Source of the DNA: Syntrophus gentianae
GTDB lineage: Bacteria; Desulfobacterota; Syntrophia; Syntrophales; Syntrophaceae
NCBI RefSeq assembly: GCF_900109885.1
Contig: NZ_FOBS01000006.1
Location: 1 to 64,000, forward strand
Direction of reading: 5' to 3'
DNA: 64,000 bases
Below the pieces are notes generated by a model that saw only the letters and a program-made list of their open reading frames with translations, was not told where the DNA came from and did not search any database. The stretch's first letter is position 1. Each line of letters opens with the position of its first letter. This document shows, piece by piece, positions 17,025-26,170 of this stretch. A program made the position numbers and the translations under genes.

Positions 17025-19668
17025 GAGAATATTAATTTCGTTTTGCAGAATCTTCGTGATCGGGCTTGCCGCTTTTCTGCTGGGAACGGGGAATCTCCTT
17101 GCCGCAGAAGCGACCCGCATCGTCGTCCTTCCCTTCGATGTCTTTACCTCCACGGATAAAGCCTTCCTCCAGGAGGCCCTTTCCAGCAATCTGTCCAGCG
17201 AATTCCGGAAATCCAGAAATGTCCAGCTGATCGAGGAAAGCGCTTATGCAAAGATCCTTGCCGGCCAGGCGGTCACCGAGGCGCTGGGTTACAAGGTCGG
17301 CAGCGATACCGGTGCGGCCTATGTCGTTCTGGGAAGCCTTTCCGAATTCGGTGAAACCCTCAGCGCCGATATCCGGATTCTCGATATCCGCCAGGGAAAA
17401 GGCATGCCGCCCCTTTTTGTCCAAGGGAAGAGGAGTTCCCTCGATAAACTTGCGGCAGAACTCAAAACGACCGTTCTGTTAAAGATTGCACCGGAATTGC
17501 GCATCGTCCGGGTCGAGATTTTGGGCAATAAGAAGATTGGAACCAGCGCCATTGAACAGGTGCTGCAAAGCCGTCAGGGCGGCCTCTTCTCCGAAGAAAG
17601 CGTTTCGACCGACATCAAGGCCATCTACAGGATGGGATATTTTAATGATGTATCGGCAGATGTCACGATCACACCCGAAGGCCGGGTTCTTGTCTTTAAT
17701 GTCCAGGAAAAAGCCATGATCGCGGAAGTTCAGATCGAGGGCAACAAGGCTCTCAGTCGAAGTGACATTGAGGCGGTCATGGGTGTGAAGCCTAAGCAGA
17801 TTCTCAATGCGGAGAAAGTGAAGGCAGATGTTCAGAAAATTAAAGAGCTTTATGACAGCAAAGGGTATTATAACGCAGAAGTCCGGGATCGAATCGAAAC
17901 TTCCGGTCCCAAGGACATGCGCGTTGTTTATCATATTACCGAGGGCCAGAGACTCTATATCGAGAAAATCAGTTTTGAGGGGAATAAAACTTACAGCGAC
18001 AAAGAACTTCGCAACATGCTGAGCACGACGGAAAGGGGAATTTTTTCGTTTTTCACCGATGCCGGAATCCTTAAAAGAGACCAGTTGAAACAAGATGTTG
18101 CCAAACTAAACGTCTTTTATCTGAACAATGGGTTCATGAATGCACAGGTCGGAGAGCCGGAAATTTCCCATGACCGGAAGGGTATTTATGTAAAAATCCC
18201 CATTACGGAAGGTGAGAGGTATCGTGTCGGGAAGGTTGAGGTCACCGGAGACGAACTGACCGTTTCCCGGAGCGATCTTCTGGCGAAGATGAAAATCACC
18301 AAAAAAGAACATTTTGATCGCGAAGCGATTATGAAGGACATCGAGTATCTGACTCAGGCATGTAACGACGAAGGATATGCCTATGCCGATGTCAGCCCCC
18401 GGACGATCCCTCAGGAGAAAAGCCAGTCGGTGGATATCGTCTTCGATATCACCAAAGGAAAACATGTTTACTTCAATCGCATCGAAATCACTGGGAACAC
18501 CAAGACGCGCGACAAGGTCATACGAAGGGAACTGGCCATTAAAGAGGGGGCTCTCTACAACAGCACGAACCTGAAGAAGAGTTACGCAAATCTCAATCGG
18601 CTTCGCTATTTTGAGGAAATTGACTTTCAGACGGAAAAAGGCCCGGATGAAACCAAAACGGATGTCAATATCCGGGTCAAGGAAAAACAGACCGGCCTCT
18701 TCAGCGTCGGTGCCGGTTACAGCGCCTTGGAACATGCCGTGCTGACGGCGCAGATATCCCAGCAGAACCTTTTCGGCAGGGGGCAGATCCTGAGCCTTAA
18801 GGCCAATATTGGTTCGGCAACCACAATGTATGAACTATCCTTTGTAGAACCCTACTTGATGGATTTGCCCCTCTGGAGCAAATTTGACATCTGGAACATG
18901 GAGCGAGAATATGACTCCTACGATCTTGATACGAAAGGTGTTGGCTTCACGCTGGGATATCCTCTCTGGCCGCAATATCATATTACCGGGTTTTTTTCCT
19001 ATCGGCTTTCGCTGGATGACGTTACCGATATTGATGATGACGCCTCGAAGTACGTGAAAGACCAGGAAGGCGAGAACACGACGAGTGGTGTTACCTTGAC
19101 GCTGGCCAGGGATACGACGGATGATAATATCTTTCCATCCAAGGGGTCGAAGCACAGTGCCTCCGTGGAATTTACCGGTGGTCCTTTAGGGGGTGACACG
19201 GGGTTCACGAAATACAATGTAAGTTCCACCTGGTTCTTTCCCCTTCCGCTGGAAACCGTCCTGGGGACAAGGGGACGAATAGGGTACATTGCATCCCGCA
19301 GCGGTGAAAAGCTTCCCATCTACGAGCGGTTTTACCTCGGGGGGATCAATTCTCTCCGCGGATTGCGGGATGTGGGGCCCAAGGATGACGAGGGGGATGT
19401 GATCGGCGGTACGACGATGTTCAATGTCAACGTGGATTTTGTCTTTCCGCTGATCAAGAATGCGGGGATGAAGGGGGTTATTTTTTATGATACCGGAAAT
19501 GCCTGGGACGGCGGGTATCATCTGGGTGATATGAGACATACCGCGGGGCTCGGCATCCGATGGTACTCCCCCATTGGACCGCTCCGCCTGGAATGGGGAT
19601 ATGTCCTGGACCGCGAGGATGATGAACCGGCAAGCCGTTGGGAATTCACCATGGGCATGTTCATGTAA
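17017..19668 (+). CDS. bamA: Outer membrane protein assembly factor BamA with extra N-terminal domain
   Basis: 883 aa from GTG 17017, which gives a clean signal peptide ending LLAAEA; an ATG at 16999 is the alternative. After it, residues about 32-155 form an additional domain (TRIVVLPFDVFTS, AYVVLGSLSEFGETLSADIRILD) resembling the TolB-N/CsgG-FlgO type. POTRA repeats follow (about 160-510, e.g. RVEILGNKKIGTSAI, FNRIEITGNTKTRDKVI), then the Omp85 barrel. L6 motif residues appear in GGINSLRGLRD. The end is EFTMGMFM. It inserts beta-barrel proteins. The extra domain is not part of E. coli BamA. Confidence 0.93.
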   Translation: MDKRILISFCRIFVIGLAAFLLGTGNLLAAEATRIVVLPFDVFTSTDKAFLQEALSSNLSSEFRKSRNVQLIEESAYAKILAGQAVTEALGYKVGSDTGAAYVVLGSLSEFGETLSADIRILDIRQGKGMPPLFVQGKRSSLDKLAAELKTTVLLKIAPELRIVRVEILGNKKIGTSAIEQVLQSRQGGLFSEESVSTDIKAIYRMGYFNDVSADVTITPEGRVLVFNVQEKAMIAEVQIEGNKALSRSDIEAVMGVKPKQILNAEKVKADVQKIKELYDSKGYYNAEVRDRIETSGPKDMRVVYHITEGQRLYIEKISFEGNKTYSDKELRNMLSTTERGIFSFFTDAGILKRDQLKQDVAKLNVFYLNNGFMNAQVGEPEISHDRKGIYVKIPITEGERYRVGKVEVTGDELTVSRSDLLAKMKITKKEHFDREAIMKDIEYLTQACNDEGYAYADVSPRTIPQEKSQSVDIVFDITKGKHVYFNRIEITGNTKTRDKVIRRELAIKEGALYNSTNLKKSYANLNRLRYFEEIDFQTEKGPDETKTDVNIRVKEKQTGLFSVGAGYSALEHAVLTAQISQQNLFGRGQILSLKANIGSATTMYELSFVEPYLMDLPLWSKFDIWNMEREYDSYDLDTKGVGFTLGYPLWPQYHITGFFSYRLSLDDVTDIDDDASKYVKDQEGENTTSGVTLTLARDTTDDNIFPSKGSKHSASVEFTGGPLGGDTGFTKYNVSSTWFFPLPLETVLGTRGRIGYIASRSGEKLPIYERFYLGGINSLRGLRDVGPKDDEGDVIGGTTMFNVNVDFVFPLIKNAGMKGVIFYDTGNAWDGGYHLGDMRHTAGLGIRWYSPIGPLRLEWGYVLDREDDEPASRWEFTMGMFM

Positions 19669-19715
19669 AGTGCGGATAAGATTCTTTTATTTCTTGACTT
19701 AAGGAGAGTTTTTTC

Positions 19716-20252
19716 ATGAAAGATAAACTTTTGAGGATTTTGCCTTTGGCATTTGGTCTGGTTTTTCTGCTTTCGCTGCCCGTCGCTTTCGCTGCTGACA
19801 AAATCGGGATTGTGGACGTTCGGGAGGTGATGCAGAATTCCACGGAGGGGAAGAAAGCTTCCGAAGAATTCAAGAAAATTTTTGAAAAAAACAAGGCTCA
19901 GATTTCTGCAAAGGAAGCGGAGCTTAAAAAACTCAAGGAAGATCTGGAAAAACAGCGCTCCGTTCTGAAGGAAGCGGCGCTGAAGGAAAAGGAAGGCGCT
20001 TACCAGAAGAAGTTCCGGGATTATCAAATCATGGTCAAAGATGCCAACGAAGAGTTGCAGGCCCGGGACCAGGAACTTTCCAAATCCATGTTGCCTGAAA
20101 TCATAAAGGTCATCAGTGCCATCGGAGCAAAGGAAAAGTATACGGTGATCCTGGATATCGGAACGATGCCCGTGCCCTATTTTTCCAAGGAAAATGATCT
20201 GACGAAGCGTGTTATCGAAGAATTCAATCAGACCTATAAACCGAAAAAGTAA
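19716..20252 (+). CDS. skp: OmpH/Skp family periplasmic chaperone
   Basis: 178 aa. A signal peptide ends VAFAADK, followed by the family start KIGIVDVREVMQNSTEGKKA. A long charged coiled coil spans about 45-135. This layout matches Skp (OmpH), a trimeric chaperone that carries unfolded outer-membrane proteins to BamA. It lies 47 bases after bamA with an AAGGAGAG ribosome-binding site, and before lpxD, the classical order. Confidence 0.9.
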   Translation: MKDKLLRILPLAFGLVFLLSLPVAFAADKIGIVDVREVMQNSTEGKKASEEFKKIFEKNKAQISAKEAELKKLKEDLEKQRSVLKEAALKEKEGAYQKKFRDYQIMVKDANEELQARDQELSKSMLPEIIKVISAIGAKEKYTVILDIGTMPVPYFSKENDLTKRVIEEFNQTYKPKK

Positions 20253-20324
20253 GGGCTGTTGATGAAAGAAAGAGAAGGAACGACGAAAGAGAAATCCCTC
20301 CCTGAAAGGAGGGGAAATTAAGCA

Positions 20325-21374
20325 GTGAAGAAATCGCTCGACGAAATTGCTTCCTTTCTGGGGGGCACGGTTGTAGGGGACGGCGAAATTCTCATAGAGT
20401 CGATTCGAGGAATCGATGAGGCCGGACCGGGAGAGATGACATTTATTGCCAATGCCCAATATGAGAAGAAGCTGCTGACAACGAAGGCCTCCGCCGTTCT
20501 CGTTTCTCGAGATACGGAAAGTTCCGGTAAAAATCTGATTCAGGTTGACGATCCTTACGTAGCCCTGGGAAGTCTTCTTTCTCTGTTTTACCCCGAGGAG
20601 AAAGAAGCGCCGGTTGTCAGCGGTCAGGCGGTTATTGAAGAAGGCGCCGAGATTGCTCCGTCCGCGACCATTTATCCCGGGGTCTATGTCGGCAGGGGGG
20701 CCAGAATCGACGCGAGGGTCGTTCTTTATCCCGGCGTATTTATCGGACGGGAGGTTGTGGTCGGAGAGGATTCCGTTCTCTACCCCAATGTCGCTGTTTA
20801 TCGGCGCTGTCTCATTGGAAAACGGGTTATTGTCCATGCCGGCGCTGTTGTGGGGAGCGATGGTTTCGGTTTTGCCAGTCCGGGGCAGGAAAATGTCAAA
20901 ATCCCTCAGATCGGCATGGTCCAGATTGATGATGATGTGGAAATCGGTTCCAATACGACCATTGATCGGGCAACCCTTGGCCGAACCTGGATCCAGCGGG
21001 GCGCTAAAATCGACAACCTGGTTCAGATCGCCCACAATGTCGTGGTCGGAGAAATGTCGGTCATTGTCTCCCAGGTCGGTATTTCCGGGAGCACCCAGTT
21101 GGGGAGAAGCGTGATTCTCGGTGGACAGGCGGGGCTCGTGGGCCATCTGGAAATCGGCGATTTCGCCATGGTTGGAGCCCAGAGTGGCGTTCATGAAGAT
21201 GTGAAGGCCCATACGGTTGTTTCCGGTTCGCCTTGCATGCCGCACCGCAATTGGCTGCGCTCGATGTCCTGTATTCCCCGGCTGCCGGAAATGCGCACTT
21301 CGCTGAACGGTCTGGTAAAGCGGGTGGAAACGTTGGAAAAGCATTGCAGTCTGAAAAAAGAAAAAGAAACATAG
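20325..21374 (+). CDS. lpxD: UDP-3-O-acylglucosamine N-acyltransferase LpxD
   Basis: 349 aa, starting at GTG 20325 after AAAGGAGGGG. The N-terminal uridine-binding domain ([18 protein letters not shown]) is followed by left-handed beta-helix hexapeptide repeats from about 105 to 320. The catalytic His lies in [11 protein letters not shown] (about 237). The C-terminal helix is [22 protein letters not shown]. It adds the second hydroxyacyl chain in lipid A synthesis using acyl-ACP. fabZ, often next to it, is absent. Confidence 0.96.
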   Translation: MKKSLDEIASFLGGTVVGDGEILIESIRGIDEAGPGEMTFIANAQYEKKLLTTKASAVLVSRDTESSGKNLIQVDDPYVALGSLLSLFYPEEKEAPVVSGQAVIEEGAEIAPSATIYPGVYVGRGARIDARVVLYPGVFIGREVVVGEDSVLYPNVAVYRRCLIGKRVIVHAGAVVGSDGFGFASPGQENVKIPQIGMVQIDDDVEIGSNTTIDRATLGRTWIQRGAKIDNLVQIAHNVVVGEMSVIVSQVGISGSTQLGRSVILGGQAGLVGHLEIGDFAMVGAQSGVHEDVKAHTVVSGSPCMPHRNWLRSMSCIPRLPEMRTSLNGLVKRVETLEKHCSLKKEKET

Positions 21375-21411
21375 CGTTCGATTGTTCAGTTAAAAAGGAA
21401 ACGAGTTAACC

Positions 21412-22185
21412 ATGAGGATTCATCCCACAGCAATTGTGTCACCGGATGCCCGCCTGGCGGAAGGTGTTGAAATTGGAGCATATAGTGTAATCGGTCCGGG
21501 CGTCGCCATCGAGAAAAATACGATTCTCGGATCCCATGTTGTTATTGAACGCGATACGGATATCGGTGAAGAATGCCGGATCTCATCCTTCTGTTCCTTG
21601 GGCGGCGATCCCCAGGATCTGAAGTACGAAGGGGAAAAAACACGGATTGTTATCGGGAATCATAACGTATTTCGTGAGTATGTGACCGTGAATCGGGCCA
21701 CGTCGGCAGATATCGGCGTTACCATGATCGGGGATAACAACCTCATCATGGCTTACTGCCATGTCGCCCATAACTGCAAACTGGGAAATAACATCATCAT
21801 CTCCAATGCTTCCCATCTGGCCGGTCATATTCATGTCGATGATTTTGCCATTATCAGCGGTATGGTTGGAATTCACCAGTTCACGCGGATCGGGGCGCAC
21901 TGCATCATCGGGGGGGCATCGGCGGTTACTCAGGATATCCCTCCTTATGTGACGGCGGCAGGTAATCATGCAAAGCTCTACGGCCTCAATCTCATCGGCT
22001 TGGAACGGCGGGGATTCAGCAAAGAGACCATTGCGGCTCTGAAGGAGGCCTATCGGATCATCTTCCGTTCGACCCTGCGGCTTGAGGCCGCCCTGGAAAA
22101 GGTGAAGCAGACGGTAACGGATACTCCGGAAGTCCGTAACTTCGTTGAGTTCATCCAGACATCGGAGAGAGGCGTTTGCCACTAG
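21412..22185 (+). CDS. lpxA: UDP-N-acetylglucosamine acyltransferase LpxA
   Basis: 257 aa. It is a hexapeptide-repeat enzyme with the catalytic histidine at about residue 120 in [11 protein letters not shown], aligning with E. coli His125. The GG pair aligning with E. coli Gly173, the hydrocarbon-ruler position, is kept in IIGGASAV, which would allow a long hydroxyacyl chain by analogy. The C-terminal LpxA domain is [20 protein letters not shown]. It catalyses the first acylation of lipid A synthesis. Confidence 0.96.
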   Translation: MRIHPTAIVSPDARLAEGVEIGAYSVIGPGVAIEKNTILGSHVVIERDTDIGEECRISSFCSLGGDPQDLKYEGEKTRIVIGNHNVFREYVTVNRATSADIGVTMIGDNNLIMAYCHVAHNCKLGNNIIISNASHLAGHIHVDDFAIISGMVGIHQFTRIGAHCIIGGASAVTQDIPPYVTAAGNHAKLYGLNLIGLERRGFSKETIAALKEAYRIIFRSTLRLEAALEKVKQTVTDTPEVRNFVEFIQTSERGVCH

Positions 22186-22207
22186 CGAAGAGATAAAGGA
22201 AAGAAGG

Positions 22208-23152
22208 ATGGGCAGAATACGGGTGGGGGTTGTCGGGATTGGACACCTGGGCAACTATCATTTACAGAAATATTCCAAAATCGAAGACGTCGAAATCGTC
22301 GGGGCGTCCGACAGTCTGTCTGAGCGTGCCCGGAAGGCGGCGGAACAATTCGGCTGCGAGGCCCTGACCGATCATCGCCAACTCCTGGGACGTGTGGATG
22401 CCGTAAGCATTGCCGTGCCAACGGGAGCGCATTACCCGGTGGCCCGCGATTTTCTCGAATCCGGGGCTCATGTTCTGCTGGAAAAACCGATTACGGAAAC
22501 CCTGGAGCAGGCCGACGATCTGGTTTCCCTGGCTGAGAAAAAGCGGCTCGTCTTTCAGATCGGCTTTGTGGAGCGGTTCAATCCGGCCATTGTCGCGCTG
22601 GAAGGCGTGATGCAAAAGCCGGTCTTTATCGAGGCCCACCGGCTTCATCCTTTTTTCGAGCGGGGGACCGATGTCGATGTGGTTCTTGATCTCATGGTTC
22701 ACGACCTGGATCTGATTCTTCATTTTGTCCAGTCGCCGGTGACGCAAGTCGATGCCGTTGGCGTTTCCGTTCTTTCCGATAAGATTGATATTGCCAATGC
22801 CCGTCTGACCTTCGCCAGTGGATGCGTGGCGAATGTGACCGCCAGCAGGGTAACGGCCAAAACCATGCAGAAGATCCGGTTCTTTGAAACGAGTGGTTAT
22901 CATTCCGCCGACTGTGCCAAACGTGAGGTCTCATCTCTGCGAAAGAAACAATCTCCGGACGGAAACATCGAAATTGTTGCGAATCCGTTGAATATCCCGC
23001 AGCATGATCCCCTCGGAGCCGAAATCCAGTCCTTTGTTCAAGCTATCCGAACCGGCATGCCGCCACCCGTAGATGGGAAGGAAGGCCGCCAATCCCTTGA
23101 AGTGGCTTTGACCATCGTAGAACGCATTGAAGCGGCCCGGCAAAACCTCTGA
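22208..23152 (+). CDS. Gfo/Idh/MocA family NAD(P)-dependent oxidoreductase (GnnA-like by position)
   Basis: 314 aa from ATG 22208; a longer in-frame reading overlaps lpxA and has no family match. The Rossmann fold VGVVGIGHLGNYHLQKY is followed by LLEKPITETLEQADDL, with the conserved EKP lysine motif, and DVVLDLMVHDLDLILHFV with the catalytic-site D-x3-H pattern. It lies between lpxA and lpxB. In Acidithiobacillus ferrooxidans the corresponding position holds gnnA, whose product oxidises UDP-GlcNAc at C3 before amination to make amide-linked lipid A. Whether this is GnnA is an inference; no gnnB is adjacent. Confidence 0.85.
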   Translation: MGRIRVGVVGIGHLGNYHLQKYSKIEDVEIVGASDSLSERARKAAEQFGCEALTDHRQLLGRVDAVSIAVPTGAHYPVARDFLESGAHVLLEKPITETLEQADDLVSLAEKKRLVFQIGFVERFNPAIVALEGVMQKPVFIEAHRLHPFFERGTDVDVVLDLMVHDLDLILHFVQSPVTQVDAVGVSVLSDKIDIANARLTFASGCVANVTASRVTAKTMQKIRFFETSGYHSADCAKREVSSLRKKQSPDGNIEIVANPLNIPQHDPLGAEIQSFVQAIRTGMPPPVDGKEGRQSLEVALTIVERIEAARQNL

Positions 23153-23173
23153 AATGGTGAGCGAAATTCTCCC

Positions 23174-24313
23174 TTGAATTCAAAACGCATCCTTATTGTG
23201 GCGGGAGAAGCATCGGGAGACCTTCACGGGGCTTCTCTTGTTCGGGCTATGGCGCGGAAAGAACCGGCGCTTTCCTTTTACGGAGTCGGAGGCGGCCACA
23301 TGAAGGACGCCGGCGTGGACTTGTGGGCCGATGCGGGTGAAATGGCCGTCGTCGGGTTGACTGAAGTCTTATCAAAGCTGCGGGTTGTTCTCTCCATCAT
23401 GGGTCGACTGAAAAAGTCCATGCGACTCCAAAAACCTGATCTCGTCATCCTCATCGATTATCCGGACTTCAATCTTCCCCTTGCTCGATCCGCTAAGAAA
23501 AGCGGCATTCCGGTGTTTTATTATATTTCTCCCCAGGTATGGGCCTGGCGGAAGGGAAGGATCAAAACGCTCAGCAGGGTTGTTGACCGCATGGCGGTCA
23601 TCCTTCCCTTTGAGGAGCCGCTTTATCGGCAATCGGGCGTGAATGTTTCTTTTGTTGGGCATCCCCTGCTGGATGTGGTTTCAGTCAGTTCTTCGCGGGG
23701 GAAAACCCTGAGACGATTCGGATTGCGGGAAGACTTGACAACCGTTGCCCTGCTGCCGGGAAGCCGGAAAGGAGAAGTCACCCGGCTGCTCCCGGACATG
23801 TTGAGGGCGGCGCGGATTATCGCGGAGAAGGTCCCCCCCGTGCAGTTTCTCCTGCCTCTGGCCGATACGTTGGACGAGGCCTGGATGAAGGCCCGGATTG
23901 CAGAGACGGATTCGTCGCCGGAGATTTCCCTGATCCGCGGAGCGACTTATGACGCCGTGGCTGCGGCTGATGTGGCCGTGGTGGTTTCCGGAACGGCCAC
24001 CCTGGAAACGGCGCTTCTGGGAACGCCCCTGGTCGTCATTTACAAAGTTTCCGCCCTTTCCTATCTGATTGGGCGGATGCTGATTTCCGTGGATTATATC
24101 GGCCTGGTGAACATCGTGGCCGGAAAGTCCGTGGCCCCGGAGCTGATTCAGCACGAAGCCAATCCGGAACGGATCGCAGCGGAAGTCCTGGCAATCCTGA
24201 GCGATCCCGACCGGCGAAAGGCAATCAAGGCGGAGTTTTTGCAGCTACGGGAAAAACTCGGCAAGCCGGGGGCGGCGGGGCGGGCAGCCGACCTGGCCTT
24301 GACCCTTCTGTAA
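23174..24313 (+). CDS. lpxB: Lipid-A-disaccharide synthase LpxB
   Basis: 379 aa, starting at TTG 23174. The typical N-terminus RILIVAGEASGDLHGASLV, DVVILIDYPDFN-like strand (LVILIDYPDFNLPLA), YYISPQVWAWRKGR and the nucleotide-binding LLPGSRKGEV and VSGTATLETAL are all present. It joins UDP-diacylglucosamine and lipid X to give the lipid A disaccharide. It begins 21 bases after the oxidoreductase gene, in the same operon. Confidence 0.96.
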   Translation: MNSKRILIVAGEASGDLHGASLVRAMARKEPALSFYGVGGGHMKDAGVDLWADAGEMAVVGLTEVLSKLRVVLSIMGRLKKSMRLQKPDLVILIDYPDFNLPLARSAKKSGIPVFYYISPQVWAWRKGRIKTLSRVVDRMAVILPFEEPLYRQSGVNVSFVGHPLLDVVSVSSSRGKTLRRFGLREDLTTVALLPGSRKGEVTRLLPDMLRAARIIAEKVPPVQFLLPLADTLDEAWMKARIAETDSSPEISLIRGATYDAVAAADVAVVVSGTATLETALLGTPLVVIYKVSALSYLIGRMLISVDYIGLVNIVAGKSVAPELIQHEANPERIAAEVLAILSDPDRRKAIKAEFLQLREKLGKPGAAGRAADLALTLL

Positions 24314-24399
24314 AAGATGAATAATTTGCAAGGGGCTTGCGCATGATCCCGTCCTCACGGGAGAGGAGAGCCGAGCTTTAAGACTTTTGAAGGACAGTA

Positions 24400-26148
24400 A
24401 TGGATATCTTTAAACGCCTTTTAAAACTGACCAGACCCCACATCCCGCGGTTTGCGCTCGCCATGGTCTGCATGCTGATCGTGGGTGCTCTTACCTCGGC
24501 TCTGGCCTTTCTCGTCAAGCCCGCCCTGGATGACATCTTTCTCAAAAAAAATGCGGAAATGCTCAAGTGGATCCCTCTGGCGGTCATTCTGATCTACATC
24601 GTCAAGGGATCGTGCAGTTATTTCCAGACCATTCTCATGAACTTCATCGGGCAGCGCATCGTTGCCGATCTGCGGTACCGGCTGTATGAACAGATCCAGA
24701 AACAGTCTCTGAATTTTTTCGCGAAGCATCATACCGGCGAGCTCATGTCCCGGATCACGAACGATGTGACCTCCATTCAGCACGCCGTTGCCGAGGCAGT
24801 GACCAGCATCCTGAAGGACTCCTTTACCCTGCTCTCTCTGGTATTCGTCATTTTCTACCGGGACTGGCAGCTGGCCACCATCGCCATGTTCGTTTTCCCC
24901 CTGACGATCTATCCCGTCGCCAAATTTGGCGAGAAGATGAGAAAAAATGCCACGAAAACCCAGGTCACCATGGCCGGTCTGACCACCCTGCTCCAGGAAA
25001 CCATTTCCGGTACGCGCATTGTCAAGGCCTTCTGTATGGAAGCCTATGAGAATATGCGTTTTGCCAAGGAAAACGAGAAACTGATGCGCCTGGCGTTGAA
25101 GTCCGTTTCCATCAATGCGATATCGAGCCCCTTTATGGAATTTCTCGGGGGAATCGGCATTGCGGCGATCATTTTTTATGGGGGCTACCAGGTCATTCAT
25201 GGTACCTCCACGCCGGGAACCTTTTTCTCCTTTCTGACGGCCCTGATCATGCTCTACGAACCGGTCAAGCGACTGACGAACGTCAACAACACGGTTCAAA
25301 AGGGCATTGCCGGCGCCGAGCGGGTATATCGCATCCTCGATCTCGTTCCCGAAATCCTTGACCGGGAAAACGCCGTGGACCTCCCCCGGATTGCCGAAGA
25401 AATCGAGATCCGCAACGTCTCCTTTGCCTACAATGAGACCCCGGTTCTCCGGAACATCTCGCTGACCATCCGTGCCGGTGAAGTGGTCGCCTTTGTCGGG
25501 ATGAGCGGCGGCGGCAAGACGACGCTGGTCAATCTGATTCCCCGTTTTTATGATGTTTCAACCGGGCAGATCCTTATTGACGGGCAGGACATCCGCGATG
25601 TGTCCCTGTTGTCGCTGCGCCGGCAGATCGGGATCGTGACGCAACAGACCATTCTGTTCAACGATACGGTGAGGAACAATATTTCCTACGGCAGTCGCGA
25701 GAGTTCGGACGAGGAACTCTTCGAGGCGGCGAAAGCAGCCAATGCCCATGAATTCATTAAGAATCTCCCTGAGGGATACGATACGGTCATCGGCGAGCAG
25801 GGGACCAAGCTCTCCGGCGGAGAGCGGCAGCGCATCTCCATCGCCCGGGCGCTTTTGAAGAATGCCCCCATCCTGATTCTGGATGAGGCTACCTCTTCTC
25901 TCGATACCGAGGCGGAAATGGAGGTCCAGGAAGCCCTGGAGCGCCTGATGAAGGGGAGGACAACCCTGGTGATCGCCCACCGTCTCTCCACGATCCGCAA
26001 CGCCGACCGGATCGTCGTGCTGGTCAAGGGTGAAATTGTGGAAGAGGGTTCTCACGAAGCGCTGCTGGCCCGACAAGGCGAATATTACAAGCTGCATCAG
26101 CTGCAATTCAAAGAGAATAAAGTGGGGGAAGGTATTGGCCTGAAGTAG
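24400..26148 (+). CDS. msbA: Lipid A export ABC transporter MsbA
   Basis: 582 aa half-transporter. Six membrane helices lie in residues 1-315, with FNFFAKHHTGELMSRITNDV-like sequence near 106-125. The nucleotide-binding domain has GMSGGGKTTLVNLIPRFYD, LSGGERQRISIARALLK and ILILDEATSSLD. Length and order match MsbA, the flippase of lipid A-core at the inner membrane. The location between lpxB and lpxK supports this over other exporters of the same superfamily. Confidence 0.94.
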   Translation: MDIFKRLLKLTRPHIPRFALAMVCMLIVGALTSALAFLVKPALDDIFLKKNAEMLKWIPLAVILIYIVKGSCSYFQTILMNFIGQRIVADLRYRLYEQIQKQSLNFFAKHHTGELMSRITNDVTSIQHAVAEAVTSILKDSFTLLSLVFVIFYRDWQLATIAMFVFPLTIYPVAKFGEKMRKNATKTQVTMAGLTTLLQETISGTRIVKAFCMEAYENMRFAKENEKLMRLALKSVSINAISSPFMEFLGGIGIAAIIFYGGYQVIHGTSTPGTFFSFLTALIMLYEPVKRLTNVNNTVQKGIAGAERVYRILDLVPEILDRENAVDLPRIAEEIEIRNVSFAYNETPVLRNISLTIRAGEVVAFVGMSGGGKTTLVNLIPRFYDVSTGQILIDGQDIRDVSLLSLRRQIGIVTQQTILFNDTVRNNISYGSRESSDEELFEAAKAANAHEFIKNLPEGYDTVIGEQGTKLSGGERQRISIARALLKNAPILILDEATSSLDTEAEMEVQEALERLMKGRTTLVIAHRLSTIRNADRIVVLVKGEIVEEGSHEALLARQGEYYKLHQLQFKENKVGEGIGLK

Positions 26149-26170
26149 GCCCCGGTTTCAGGATATTCCC

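Noticed and set aside
19518-21344. 608-codon minus-strand frame opposite skp and lpxD
   Set aside because: Shadow frame rich in His, Asp and Arg; skp and lpxD on the plus strand carry clear family motifs.
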